Source: Parerythrobacter jejuensis
GTDB lineage: Bacteria > Pseudomonadota > Alphaproteobacteria > Sphingomonadales > Sphingomonadaceae
NCBI RefSeq assembly: GCF_039536765.1
Contig: NZ_BAAAZF010000001.1
Location: 2,046,001 to 2,110,000 of the forward strand
Length of the DNA: 64,000 bases
Direction: 5' to 3'
How positions within the stretch are numbered: the stretch's first letter is position 1; every line of letters begins with the position of its first letter. Positions 44,559-52,734 of this stretch are shown piece by piece. Below the pieces are notes generated by a model. The model did not search any database. It was not told the origin of the DNA and worked only from the letters and a program-made list of their open reading frames with translations. Position numbers and translations under genes: made by a program.

Positions 44559-45794
44559 CTAGCCGTGTGCCGCCACAAACTCTTCCACCACCGGTGCCAC
44601 CTTGTCGCGCCAGCGGCTGCCGTTGAAGATGCCGTAATGGCCGGCGCCTTCGGCCATGTAATAGCGCTTCTTGTCGTCCTTCAGGCCGGTCGCCAGCTTC
44701 AGAGCCGCCTTGGTCTGGCCGAGGCCTGAAATATCGTCGCGTTCGCCTTCGATGGCGAGCAGGGCTGTATTGGTTATCTGGGTCAGGTCGACCACTTCGC
44801 CCTTATGCTCGAACGTGCCGTTGGGGATCGAGTGTTTCTGGAACACTTCCTCGACCGTTTGCAGGTAAAACTCCGCCGTCATGTCGCACACGGCGCGATA
44901 TTCGTCGTAGAAATCCTTGGTCGCTTGCGCGCTGGCATCGTCACCGGCGGTCAGGTGTTTGAACATCTCGTAATGGCTCATCATGTGGCTTTGCAGGTTC
45001 ATGCTTATGAACGCGGAAAGCTGCATGAAACCGGGATAGACCTTCCGCCCCGCGCCGCGATATTTCATCGGCACTGAGGTGATCACGTTCTGTCGGAACC
45101 ATTGGATCGGGCGGTTCATGGCATGATCATTGACCGTGGTCGGGCTTTCGCGCGTATCGATCGGGCCGCCCATCATGGTCAGCGTCGCCGGGGCTGCCGG
45201 TGATTTATGCTGGTTCAGCAGCGCGGTTGCTGCAAAGGCGGGCACCGACGGCTGGCACACCGCCATCATGTGCGGGCGTTGGCCGGGATTGACCCCTTCG
45301 ATATATTCGAGGAATTCCATCAGGTAATCGATGTAATCGTCGAGATCGAAGCTCCCTTCGTGCACCGGCACCGTCGCGGCATCGGCCCAGTCGGTAATGT
45401 AAACCTCGTATTGCTGGAGCATCCGCTCGACCGTACCGCGCAGCAGCGTGGCGTAGTGTCCGCTCATCGGTGCGGCGATCAGGAGCTTCGGGCGGGTATC
45501 GTCGACACCATCGAGGCGGAAGCGCTTGAGGTCGCCAAACGGGCGATTGACCACGGTAGCTTCGATCACAGGATAGAGTTGGCCGTCGATATCGACTTCG
45601 GTGATGCCAAAGGCCGGTTTGCCGTAATCGGCCGTCGCGTGGGCAAGAACGTCGAGCGCGTTTGCCGCCATCGGCATTACGCCCATTTTCGCAAACGGAT
45701 TGGCCGGATTGGAAATCAGCGAGGCGTTGATCGACGCCCACGAGCTGACGGAATTCATCCAGCTGCGCTGCATTTCATAGGCGTGATAAAGCAA
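44559..45794 (-). CDS. phaZ: Intracellular polyhydroxyalkanoate depolymerase
   Basis: Cytoplasmic enzyme (411 residues) that breaks down PHA granules to 3-hydroxy acids or their CoA esters. The N-terminus LYHAYEMQRSWMNSVS is family-specific. The nucleophile sits in the lipase-box-like MAVCQPSVPAFA, where Cys replaces Ser as in known PhaZ proteins. The C-terminal EGAGHYGIFNGSRWRDKVAP holds the catalytic His, with the Asp in EGERDDISG. The start is TTG, 7 nt after AGGGGA; a longer frame through ATG codons upstream does not match the family. A 15-nt palindrome lies 66 bp upstream, a possible binding site for the PHA repressor PhaR. Confidence 0.93.
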   Translation of the reverse strand: MLYHAYEMQRSWMNSVSSWASINASLISNPANPFAKMGVMPMAANALDVLAHATADYGKPAFGITEVDIDGQLYPVIEATVVNRPFGDLKRFRLDGVDDTRPKLLIAAPMSGHYATLLRGTVERMLQQYEVYITDWADAATVPVHEGSFDLDDYIDYLMEFLEYIEGVNPGQRPHMMAVCQPSVPAFAATALLNQHKSPAAPATLTMMGGPIDTRESPTTVNDHAMNRPIQWFRQNVITSVPMKYRGAGRKVYPGFMQLSAFISMNLQSHMMSHYEMFKHLTAGDDASAQATKDFYDEYRAVCDMTAEFYLQTVEEVFQKHSIPNGTFEHKGEVVDLTQITNTALLAIEGERDDISGLGQTKAALKLATGLKDDKKRYYMAEGAGHYGIFNGSRWRDKVAPVVEEFVAAHG

Positions 45795-45859
45795 AATATG
45801 TCCCCTGCTTGAGCTCTTGCCAGCCCTTGATTTCGGCCTGTGTGACCACAATCTAGCTA

Positions 45860-45874
45860 TTGTGCAATGCACAA
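45860..45874. promoter_or_regulatory. Possible PhaR operator between phaZ and ABC transporter genes
   Basis: TTGTGCA-A-TGCACAA is perfectly symmetric around one base and lies in the 141-bp divergent region, closer to phaZ in terms of promoter position. Alphaproteobacterial PhaR repressors bind TGC/GCA-containing palindromes upstream of PHA genes, so I infer control of phaZ by PhaR. No other copy was noticed in the window, and no phaR gene is present. Confidence 0.45.
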
Positions 45875-45935
45875 AACCTGAATTCGCCGCTGATGTGTGG
45901 ATTTTGTGACGCGGGGGAGCTAGGCGCGGGCGCTC

Positions 45936-47774
45936 ATGGCTGACATCGAGACCACTGCAGAAGAACGCCGCCTGTTCGAAGGCGAGCCCGACGAAGGTGC
46001 GGAACCCAAGCGCCGCTCGCTCGGGCCGCTCAAGATGATCTATCGCGAAGCGGCGAAATACCCGGACAAAGTTGCGCTGGCTTTCCTTGCCTTGCTGATC
46101 ACAGCCGGGGCGACATTGGCGATCCCTGCCGGTTTCAAGCTGATTATTGATCGCGGTTTCGGCACTGGCGGTGACCCGGCGGATGTCGGCCGTTGGTTCC
46201 AGTATTTGCTGATGATCGTCGGGGTGCTGTCCGTCGGCACAGCGCTGCGGTTCTATTTCGTAAGCTGGCTGGGTGAAAGGGTTGTCGCCGATATCCGGGT
46301 CAAGGTGCACCAGAACCTGCTACGGCAGGAGCCAGGCTTCTACGAAGAGAACAGCCCCAAGGAAATTTCCAGCCGGATGACCAGCGACACCGCGATCATC
46401 GAACAGGTGGTGGGCACCACCGTTTCGGTCGCCTTGCGCAATGTGCTGATGGCGATCGGAGGCACAGTCTATCTGTTCTATCTCGCGCCGTCGCTGACGG
46501 CCGGCATGGCATTGGTGATCCCTGCCGTGGTCATTCCGATCACGGTGTTCGGCAGGCGCCTGCGCAATGTTTCGCGGACCAGCCAGGATCGCGTCGCCGA
46601 TGTCGGCGCGATGGTGACCGAAGTGCTCTCGGCCATGAAAGTGGTCCAGTCCTTCGGCCAGGAAAAGCGCGAAGAAAGCCGGTTTGGCGAGGCGGTCGAA
46701 CAGATTTTCACCGTTGCGAAGCGCCGCATCCTGCTGCGGGCGGCGATGACGTCGGTGATTATCCTGCTAATCTTCGGCTCGATCACCTTGCTGATGTGGC
46801 GCGGCGCTGTTGGCGTGAGCCAGGGCGACATATCCGGCGGCACGATCGCGGCCTTCGTGATTACGGGGGGCCTTGTTGCCGGGGCCTTCGGCGCGCTGAC
46901 AGAGGTCTATGGCGATTTGCTGCGCGGGGCCGGGGCGGCCAGCCGTCTCAATGAATTGCTGGTTTCCCAACCGCTGATTGCTGCGCCCGAACGCCCGCAA
47001 GCGCTGCCCAGGCCGGCACGCGGCAATTTGTCGTTCCGCAATGTCACGTTCCGTTACCCGACCCGGCCCGAAACTGCCGCACTGAAGGATTTCACGCTGG
47101 AAGTAGAGCCGGGCGAGACGGTTGCCATCGTGGGCCCATCGGGTGCAGGCAAATCGACGATTTTCCAGCTGGTGGAGCGGTTCTATGATCCGCAGGTCGG
47201 CACCGTCCGGCTTGACGGAATTCCCCTGACCGGGGTCGATCCACGCGAAATACGGGAGCGAATGGCGTTTGTGCCGCAGGATGGCGTGCTGTTCAGCGCC
47301 GATGCGCGCGACAATCTGCGTTACGGCAATTGGGACGCGAGCGACGAACAGATATGGGATGCCGCCCGCGCTGCCAATGCCGAGGAATTTCTGCGGGAGC
47401 TGCCCGAAGGGCTCGACACGTTCCTGGGCGAAGATGGCACCCGCCTGTCAGGCGGCCAGCAGCAGCGCGTGGCGATTGCCCGGGCGCTGTTGCGCGATGC
47501 CCCGATCCTGTTGCTGGACGAGGCGACCAGCGCGCTGGATGCGGAAAGCGAACGGCTGGTGCAGGATGCGCTCGACCACTTGATGCGCGATCGTACGACG
47601 CTGGTGATTGCGCATCGTCTTGCCACCGTTCGCGCTGCCGACCGGATCGTAGTGATGGAGAGCGGGCAGATTGTCGAACAGGGCACTCATGCCCAGCTGA
47701 AGGCGGCGGGCGGTCTCTATGCTCGCCTGGCCCAGCTGCAGTTCGATGTACCGCCCAGCGAAGCCGCCGAGTAG
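45936..47774 (+). CDS. ABC exporter, fused membrane and ATPase domains
   Basis: A 612-residue half-transporter of the MsbA/LapB-type exporter class. The membrane domain (about 45-340) has six helices starting VALAFLALLITAGATLAIPA; the ATPase domain follows at about 370-600. Walker A is GPSGAGKSTIFQLVERF, signature LSGGQQQRVAIARAL, Walker B PILLLDEATSALD, and the switch His is in VIAHRLATVRAADRI. The N-terminus is a charged 35-residue extension. It should work as a homodimer; candidates for cargo are lipids, peptides or drugs. It is divergent from phaZ, with no sign that the two act together. Confidence 0.92.
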   Translation: MADIETTAEERRLFEGEPDEGAEPKRRSLGPLKMIYREAAKYPDKVALAFLALLITAGATLAIPAGFKLIIDRGFGTGGDPADVGRWFQYLLMIVGVLSVGTALRFYFVSWLGERVVADIRVKVHQNLLRQEPGFYEENSPKEISSRMTSDTAIIEQVVGTTVSVALRNVLMAIGGTVYLFYLAPSLTAGMALVIPAVVIPITVFGRRLRNVSRTSQDRVADVGAMVTEVLSAMKVVQSFGQEKREESRFGEAVEQIFTVAKRRILLRAAMTSVIILLIFGSITLLMWRGAVGVSQGDISGGTIAAFVITGGLVAGAFGALTEVYGDLLRGAGAASRLNELLVSQPLIAAPERPQALPRPARGNLSFRNVTFRYPTRPETAALKDFTLEVEPGETVAIVGPSGAGKSTIFQLVERFYDPQVGTVRLDGIPLTGVDPREIRERMAFVPQDGVLFSADARDNLRYGNWDASDEQIWDAARAANAEEFLRELPEGLDTFLGEDGTRLSGGQQQRVAIARALLRDAPILLLDEATSALDAESERLVQDALDHLMRDRTTLVIAHRLATVRAADRIVVMESGQIVEQGTHAQLKAAGGLYARLAQLQFDVPPSEAAE

Positions 47775-47906
47775 CCGCCTTTTTTCGATCAAGGGCGTTG
47801 CCAGCCGACAAATGACTGCATTGTCCGGCGGTCTGCGCTATGCCCGCTCGCATGAAACTCCGGCAGGTCGCGCCGGATTGACCGACACTCGAGAGGGGGC
47901 TCTCCC

Positions 47907-50057
47907 ATGATCCGTACCGTAATCGCATCCACCGCGAGCGTATTTGCGCTTGCCCTGGCCACCCCTGCACTGGCCGAAAGCCAGCCGGCCGATGAAACCG
48001 CGGCCGCCGCTGCCGAACCAACGACGCCGACCATGAGTTTTGGCGAATGGGGTGTCGATCCGGCGCTGATCTCGCAGGATGTCGATCCGGGCGACGACTT
48101 CTTCAAATACGTCAACCAGAAGTGGCTCGATGCCAATCCGCTGCCGGCCGAATTTAGCCGCTTTGGCGCTTTCAATCTGCTCCGTGAAAAGAGCACGACA
48201 GATGTGAAGGCCCTGATCGACGAATTGGTTGCGAAAGATCCGGCCAGTCTGTCCAATGACGAGAGCAGGATTGTGAACGCGCACAATGCGTATCTCGACA
48301 CCGCCGCGATTGACGCGGCCGATCTCGCCCCGGCGCAGGGCTATATCAACCAGATCGTGGCGGCGAATACGCTCGGTGATCTGGCCAATCTGTGGGCCAC
48401 TCCCGGATTTTCCTCGCCCATCGGCGGATTTGTGAATGTCGATGCGAAGCAGCCGGACCGCTATGTCGCCTATATCGGGATTGGCGGACTGGGCCTGCCG
48501 GATCGCGACTATTACACCGATACCAGCGAAAAAGGGCTGGAGACGCAAAAGCTCTACAAGGAGTATCTGACCTTCCTGTTCGGCGAGGCGGGCTATGCCG
48601 ATCCGGCCGCTGCGGCCATTGCTGTTTATGCGTTTGAAGACCGGTTGGCGCGCGAAGTGATGTGGGACCGCACGGTCAGCCGCAATCGCGACCTCACCTA
48701 TAACGCCGTGACCAAGGAAGAGATGGCAGCGATGGCGGGCGATGTGCCGGTCAACGCCATTATGGACGCAATCGGCTTCTCCAAATCGCCGATCTATGTC
48801 GTCAGCTCGATGCCGCCGAGCGAGGAGCGGATCAAGGAATTGGGCCTCGACGAGGCGACAGTTGCCAAGATCGGCAAGGGCCTGCCCGGCATGTTCGACG
48901 TGCTGAGCAATATGGATGTTGCCACCCTTCAGGCGTGGACGATCAAGGAATTCCTGTCCGACAATGCCTCCGTCTTGCCGACCCGTTTCGACAAGGCGAG
49001 TTTCGAGTTTTACGGCAAGAAGCTGCGCGGTACGCCAGAACAACGCCCGCGCTGGAAACGCGCCATCGATGCGACCGAAGGATCCTTGGGTGAACTGGTC
49101 GGCAAGAGCTATGTCGAGCGTTATTTCCCGGCCGAGAACAAGGCTGCGATGGACAAGCTGGTCGCAAACCTGCGTATCGCGATGGCGCAATCGATCGAAG
49201 AAATCGACTGGATGGGCGCACAGACCAAGGTTGAAGCCAAGGCCAAGCTCGACAGTTTCGATCCCAAGATCGGCTATCGTGACAATCTCGAAACCTATGA
49301 AGGGCTGGCGATCACGGCGGACAACCCGCTCGCCAACTCGATCGCGGCGCAGGCTTGGCAGCTGCAGGATAACATCGCCAAGCTGGGCGGACCGATCGAC
49401 CGGACCGAATGGTTCATGACTCCGCAGACCGTCAACGCCTACTACAACCCGACCAAGAACGAGATCGTGTTCCCGGCCGCCATTCTGCAGCAGCCTTTCT
49501 TCGGACTGGGTGCGGATATCGCGGTCAATTACGGCGCGATTGGCGGGGTGATCGGGCATGAAATCGGCCACGGCTTCGACGATCAGGGGTCCAAGTCCGA
49601 TGGCACCGGCAAGCTGCGCAATTGGTGGACCGACGAAGACCGGGCCGCTTTTGACGAACGCGGCGACAAGCTGGTCGCGCAATATTCTTCGTTCTGCCCG
49701 TTCGATGACGGCGAAACCTGCGTCAACGGCCGCCTGACCCTGGGCGAGAATATCGGCGATGTTGGCGGGCTCAGCCTGGCGTATCGTGCCTACAAGATCG
49801 CGACCAAGGATGTGGATGTGCCGGTGATCGACGGTTTCACCGGTGATCAGCGCTTCTTCCTCGCCTGGGCGCAAGTGTGGCGTTCGGCACAGCGCGAAGA
49901 GAATTACCGCCTGCGTTTGCGCACCGGAGCGCACAGCCCGGAAGAATACCGCGTCAATGGCGTCGTGCGGAATATTGATGCCTGGTATGAAGCCTTTGGC
50001 GTGACCGAGGGTGACGCAATGTACCTGCCGCCGGAAGAGCGCGTGCGCATCTGGTGA
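47907..50057 (+). CDS. M13-family zinc metallopeptidase (neprilysin/PepO-like)
   Basis: A 716-residue exported zinc peptidase. The signal peptide is IRTVIASTASVFALALATP, cleaved near ALA-ES. The N-terminal domain begins GDDFFKYVNQKWLDANPLP, the usual opening of M13 peptidases. The catalytic domain has the substrate-binding NAYYNPTKNEIVFPAAIL, the zinc motif VIGHEIGHGFDDQGSKSDG (HExxH) and the third ligand in GENIGDVGGLSLAYRAY. The C-terminus ends PPEERVRIW, normal for the family. It should cleave short peptides in the periplasm. It stands as a single gene; a long antisense ORF across it is a shadow. Confidence 0.95.
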   Translation: MIRTVIASTASVFALALATPALAESQPADETAAAAAEPTTPTMSFGEWGVDPALISQDVDPGDDFFKYVNQKWLDANPLPAEFSRFGAFNLLREKSTTDVKALIDELVAKDPASLSNDESRIVNAHNAYLDTAAIDAADLAPAQGYINQIVAANTLGDLANLWATPGFSSPIGGFVNVDAKQPDRYVAYIGIGGLGLPDRDYYTDTSEKGLETQKLYKEYLTFLFGEAGYADPAAAAIAVYAFEDRLAREVMWDRTVSRNRDLTYNAVTKEEMAAMAGDVPVNAIMDAIGFSKSPIYVVSSMPPSEERIKELGLDEATVAKIGKGLPGMFDVLSNMDVATLQAWTIKEFLSDNASVLPTRFDKASFEFYGKKLRGTPEQRPRWKRAIDATEGSLGELVGKSYVERYFPAENKAAMDKLVANLRIAMAQSIEEIDWMGAQTKVEAKAKLDSFDPKIGYRDNLETYEGLAITADNPLANSIAAQAWQLQDNIAKLGGPIDRTEWFMTPQTVNAYYNPTKNEIVFPAAILQQPFFGLGADIAVNYGAIGGVIGHEIGHGFDDQGSKSDGTGKLRNWWTDEDRAAFDERGDKLVAQYSSFCPFDDGETCVNGRLTLGENIGDVGGLSLAYRAYKIATKDVDVPVIDGFTGDQRFFLAWAQVWRSAQREENYRLRLRTGAHSPEEYRVNGVVRNIDAWYEAFGVTEGDAMYLPPEERVRIW

Positions 50058-50122
50058 TTTCCCGGCGCGCCTGCGCGTAAACGAATTGACATGGCCCCCA
50101 CTTCATCCATGGAGCGGGGGCC

Positions 50123-50980
50123 ATGACATTTCTGCAGCTCCTTATCATCGCAGTGGTCCAGGGGATCACCGAATTCCTGCCGATTTCTTCGTCGGGACAC
50201 CTGATCCTGATCCCCAATTTCACCGAATTTCCGGACCAAGGGCCGCTAATCGATGTCGCGGTGCATGTCGGTTCTCTGCTCGCGATCATTGTCTATTTTT
50301 TCAAGGATGTGCTCACGCTCGCACGGGGCGGGTTTGCCAGCATCGGCGTCGGTGCTGACCGCGCCGATGCGCCTTCTGAACGGCGGCTGTTCTGGTGGAT
50401 CGTGCTCGGCACCATTCCTGCCGTTGCGTTTGGTCTCGCAATCAAGATGGGCGCGTTCAACGCGATCGCTGAAGACTGGTTCAACATCACGATTATCGAT
50501 GGCGACCTGATGAGCTCGATCCGCTTTACCGATCTCATCGCTTTCAACCTGATCGTCTATGGCATCGCGCTCGGCCTGGCCGATTGGCTTGGCAAGGAAG
50601 TCAAGAAATTTGAAGATATGAGCTGGCGCGACGGCCTGATCGTCGGCATCGCGCAAGCGCTTGCCATCATCCCCGGCACCAGCCGTTCGGGTGTCACCAT
50701 GACTGCGGCGCGGGTGCTGGGATACACGCGGGTCGAGGCTGCACGCTTTTCCTTCCTGCTCTCGATCCCGGCTGTTGCAGGTGCGGGCGTACTGATCGTT
50801 CCCGAGATCTTCGAAGCTGGCAGCGCCCTGGCGCTCGATGCGCTGATTGCCGGCGTGCTGACCTTTATCGCAGCTTTCGCCACCATGGCGTTCCTGATGA
50901 ATTTCCTGAAGCGGGCCTCAATGATGGTGTTTGTGGTCTATCGCGTTGCCATGGGCTGTGCCTTGCTTGCCTTTTTCTAG
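50123..50980 (+). CDS. uppP: Undecaprenyl-diphosphatase
   Basis: A 285-residue polytopic membrane protein that converts undecaprenyl diphosphate to the monophosphate carrier used for peptidoglycan, O-antigen and exopolysaccharide. The first motif is AVVQGITEFLPISSSGHLIL with the E-x3-E type residues, and the second is AIIPGTSRSGVTMTAARVLG with the conserved Arg. About eight hydrophobic helices are visible. It recycles the lipid carrier needed by the exopolysaccharide locus at 5-23 kb, although it is not linked to it. It is followed after 23 bp by an EcfG-type promoter. Confidence 0.95.
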   Translation: MTFLQLLIIAVVQGITEFLPISSSGHLILIPNFTEFPDQGPLIDVAVHVGSLLAIIVYFFKDVLTLARGGFASIGVGADRADAPSERRLFWWIVLGTIPAVAFGLAIKMGAFNAIAEDWFNITIIDGDLMSSIRFTDLIAFNLIVYGIALGLADWLGKEVKKFEDMSWRDGLIVGIAQALAIIPGTSRSGVTMTAARVLGYTRVEAARFSFLLSIPAVAGAGVLIVPEIFEAGSALALDALIAGVLTFIAAFATMAFLMNFLKRASMMVFVVYRVAMGCALLAFF

Positions 50981-51003
50981 AAGGTAGCAGGACTGCCTCT
51001 GAC

Positions 51004-51028
51004 GGAACCAATGACGATACGTGTCGTT
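51004..51028 (+). promoter_or_regulatory. EcfG (general stress response) type promoter
   Basis: GGAAC (51004-51008), 16 bases, then CGTT (51025-51028) fits the alphaproteobacterial EcfG sigma-factor consensus (GGAAC, 16-17 nt, CGTT) exactly. It lies 35 bp before the ATG of a small membrane protein of the GlsB/YeaQ class, often stress-induced. GGAACC and GGTTCC also form an inverted repeat across the site. Confidence 0.75.
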
Positions 51029-51063
51029 TAGGTTCCGAGGGGGCAGAAACAGCATGGCGGACA

Positions 51064-51318
51064 ATGGCTTTACTTGTATTGATGACAATAGGCGCAGCAA
51101 TCGGATGGCTCGCATCGATTATGATGCGACAGGATTCTGTCCGAAAGAGCCTGACTAACATCGCGATCGGCATCGTCGGCGCATTGTTGAGCTTCGGCGT
51201 TGTCAGCCAGAAGCTGGTGCCCAATTCTCTTAGTCCGGAAACGATCTTGATCGGCGCATTTGGTGCGGCGGCTTGTTTGGTAGTGTCCATGGCCGTGCAG
51301 GGCGATCTGGTGCGTTGA
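51064..51318 (+). CDS. GlsB/YeaQ-type small membrane protein
   Basis: An 84-residue inner-membrane protein of the transglycosylase-associated (GlsB/YeaQ/YmgE) class. Three hydrophobic segments: LVLMTIGAAIGWLASIM with the conserved GWLAS, NIAIGIVGALLSFGVV, and ILIGAFGAAACLVVSM. Proteins of this class are commonly stress-induced, which fits the EcfG-type promoter just upstream. An ATG 10 nt earlier in another frame (51054) has the better ribosome site (GAGGGGG) and opens a 34-codon ORF (MADNGFTCIDDN...) overlapping this gene; it might tune translation. The molecular role of the family is not established. Confidence 0.8.
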   Translation: MALLVLMTIGAAIGWLASIMMRQDSVRKSLTNIAIGIVGALLSFGVVSQKLVPNSLSPETILIGAFGAAACLVVSMAVQGDLVR

Positions 51319-51397
51319 GACAATTCAGTGCTTTTTGACTTATCAAGTTGGAAGAGCATGCTATGCAGCGCTTCCTACTAAGAAGGGGAAGATGGAA

Positions 51398-51652
51398 ATG
51401 AAGTTCACTATCAAGGGCGCAGCTATCGCGTCGGTCGCCGCCATGGGTCTGAGCCTCGCTGCATGTGACAGCGCCGCAGAAAACGCCATGGAAGACGAAG
51501 CAGAAGCTATGGAAGATACGCGTGATAACGCTGTCGACGCCATGGAAGAAAGTGGCCAGATCACTGAAGATCAGGCCGACGCTATGGACGACCAGACTGA
51601 TGCCATGGAAGAATCCATGGAGGAAACTGCTGACGACATGGACACGCCGTAA
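51398..51652 (+). CDS. Small acidic lipoprotein with helical repeats
   Basis: An 84-residue predicted lipoprotein. Signal and lipobox are KFTIKGAAIASVAAMGLSLAAC (L-A-A-C at about 19-22). The mature part is nearly all Glu, Asp, Met and Ala in near-heptad spacing (EDEAEAMEDTRDNAV, DAMEESGQITEDQADAM, DDQTDAMEESMEETADDM), so a long, very acidic helix is expected. AAGGGGAAG stands before two possible ATGs (51392 and 51398). A strong terminator follows. It resembles the lipoprotein at 58.5-58.9 kb in layout. No function is known; a spacer, sensor or metal buffer role would be guesswork. Confidence 0.75.
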   Translation: MKFTIKGAAIASVAAMGLSLAACDSAAENAMEDEAEAMEDTRDNAVDAMEESGQITEDQADAMDDQTDAMEESMEETADDMDTP

Positions 51653-51670
51653 GTCGTATCTGTTTTGAAC

Positions 51671-51702
51671 AAGGGGGCGTCGGTGAAAACCGGCGCCCCT
51701 TT
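51671..51702 (+). terminator. Rho-independent terminator
   Basis: AAGGGGGCGTCGG (51671-51683) pairs with CCGGCGCCCCTTT (51690-51702), 13 pairs including two G-T wobbles, around the loop TGAAAA. TTTCGTTT follows. It ends the acidic lipoprotein transcript. Confidence 0.85.
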
Positions 51703-51736
51703 CGTTTAGGTGCTACAAAACCGCGCGCAACAAGAT

Positions 51737-52678
51737 TCAGACAGGCTCGGCCCCGGAACCGCGCCCGCCGCGAAGCAAATATTCCTGGGTGCCCCGGTTC
51801 ACCACGTAATCGACATCGATCACGGCTGAATTGGCATAGGTGAAGGCCGGCGGCAGGTTGCGATAGAGCCGGTCGAAATCACGCTCCACCGTCTGGCGGA
51901 ACAGGTCTTCGAAACTCTCGATCACAAAATAGGTCGGCTGCAGGTCACTGATCACGTAGTCGGTGCGCATGACGCGGTCGACATTGAGCATGATCCGGTT
52001 GGGGCTTTCCGCCTCGACTGCAAATACCGCCTCTGTCGGGCCGGACAGGATCCCTGCGCCATAGGCCCGGATGTCGCCGGGCGCCTCCTCGATCAGGCCG
52101 AATTCGACTGTATACCAGTATAGCGAGCCGAGGGCCTTGAGCCGGTTGTATCGCATCGCCTTCCACCCGGCCCGGCCATATTCCTGCATGTAATCGGCAA
52201 AAGTCGGATCGGTCAGCATCGGCACATGGCCGAACACATCATGGAACACATCCGGTTCCTGGATGTAATCGAAGGTTTCGCGGGTGCGGATGAAATTCCC
52301 CGCCGGGAAACGGCGATTGGCCAAGTGCCAGAAAAACACGTGATCGGGGATCAGCATCGGGACGGGGACGACGCTCCATCCGGTCAGCCGGTCCAGCTCT
52401 TCGGACATGGCCTTGAAATCGGGCACGCCTCCCTTGCCCAGATCGAGCTTGTCGAGACCTGCCAGAAAGGCGCTGGCGGCCCGGCCTGGAAGCACATCCA
52501 TCTGCCGTGCGAACAGATCGTCCCAGACCGCGTCATCATCGCTGGAGTATTGCGTTTGCGACGGCTCGAGCCAATCCTCGCCGACATGGTCGGGCTTCTG
52601 CAGCGGCGCAGTAAAGACATCCGCGGGCATTTCGGGCAGGACGCTAAAGTCCTGTTCTGGTTCTGCTAGAGTCGCCAT
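51737..52678 (-). CDS. phhA: Phenylalanine 4-hydroxylase
   Basis: Pterin-dependent, iron-containing hydroxylase turning phenylalanine into tyrosine (313 residues). The iron ligands are in EPDVFHDVFGHVPMLTDPTF (two His) and LYWYTVEFGLIEEAPGD (Glu). PVPMLIPDHVFFWHLANRRF and YGAGILSGPTEAVFAVEA are further family blocks. Start choice is uncertain: ATG at 52696 or TTG at 52720 are in frame, but neither has a ribosome site, and the region holds an inverted repeat that may be an operator, so the last ATG (ATLAEPEQDF) is used. It is divergent from ppk2. Confidence 0.93.
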   Translation of the reverse strand: MATLAEPEQDFSVLPEMPADVFTAPLQKPDHVGEDWLEPSQTQYSSDDDAVWDDLFARQMDVLPGRAASAFLAGLDKLDLGKGGVPDFKAMSEELDRLTGWSVVPVPMLIPDHVFFWHLANRRFPAGNFIRTRETFDYIQEPDVFHDVFGHVPMLTDPTFADYMQEYGRAGWKAMRYNRLKALGSLYWYTVEFGLIEEAPGDIRAYGAGILSGPTEAVFAVEAESPNRIMLNVDRVMRTDYVISDLQPTYFVIESFEDLFRQTVERDFDRLYRNLPPAFTYANSAVIDVDYVVNRGTQEYLLRGGRGSGAEPV

Positions 52679-52684
52679 AGTTTC

Positions 52685-52716
52685 AACTGTAACCATATCA
52701 TGGGGTTGGTACAGTT
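52685..52716. promoter_or_regulatory. Inverted repeat between phhA and ppk2
   Basis: AACTGTAACCA (52685-52695) and TGGTACAGTT (52707-52716) are inverted copies with one base missing in the right arm. They occupy the 56-bp divergent spacer and could be the binding site of a regulator of phhA, such as the Lrp-type proteins often linked to it. This is an inference from symmetry and position only. Confidence 0.35.
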
Positions 52717-52734
52717 TCAATCGAGGAGAGGGTT

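Noticed and set aside
47838-49934. 698-codon ORF on the minus strand across the M13 peptidase gene
   Set aside because: The plus strand carries signal peptide, HExxH and ExxxD motifs. The antisense product has no recognisable feature.
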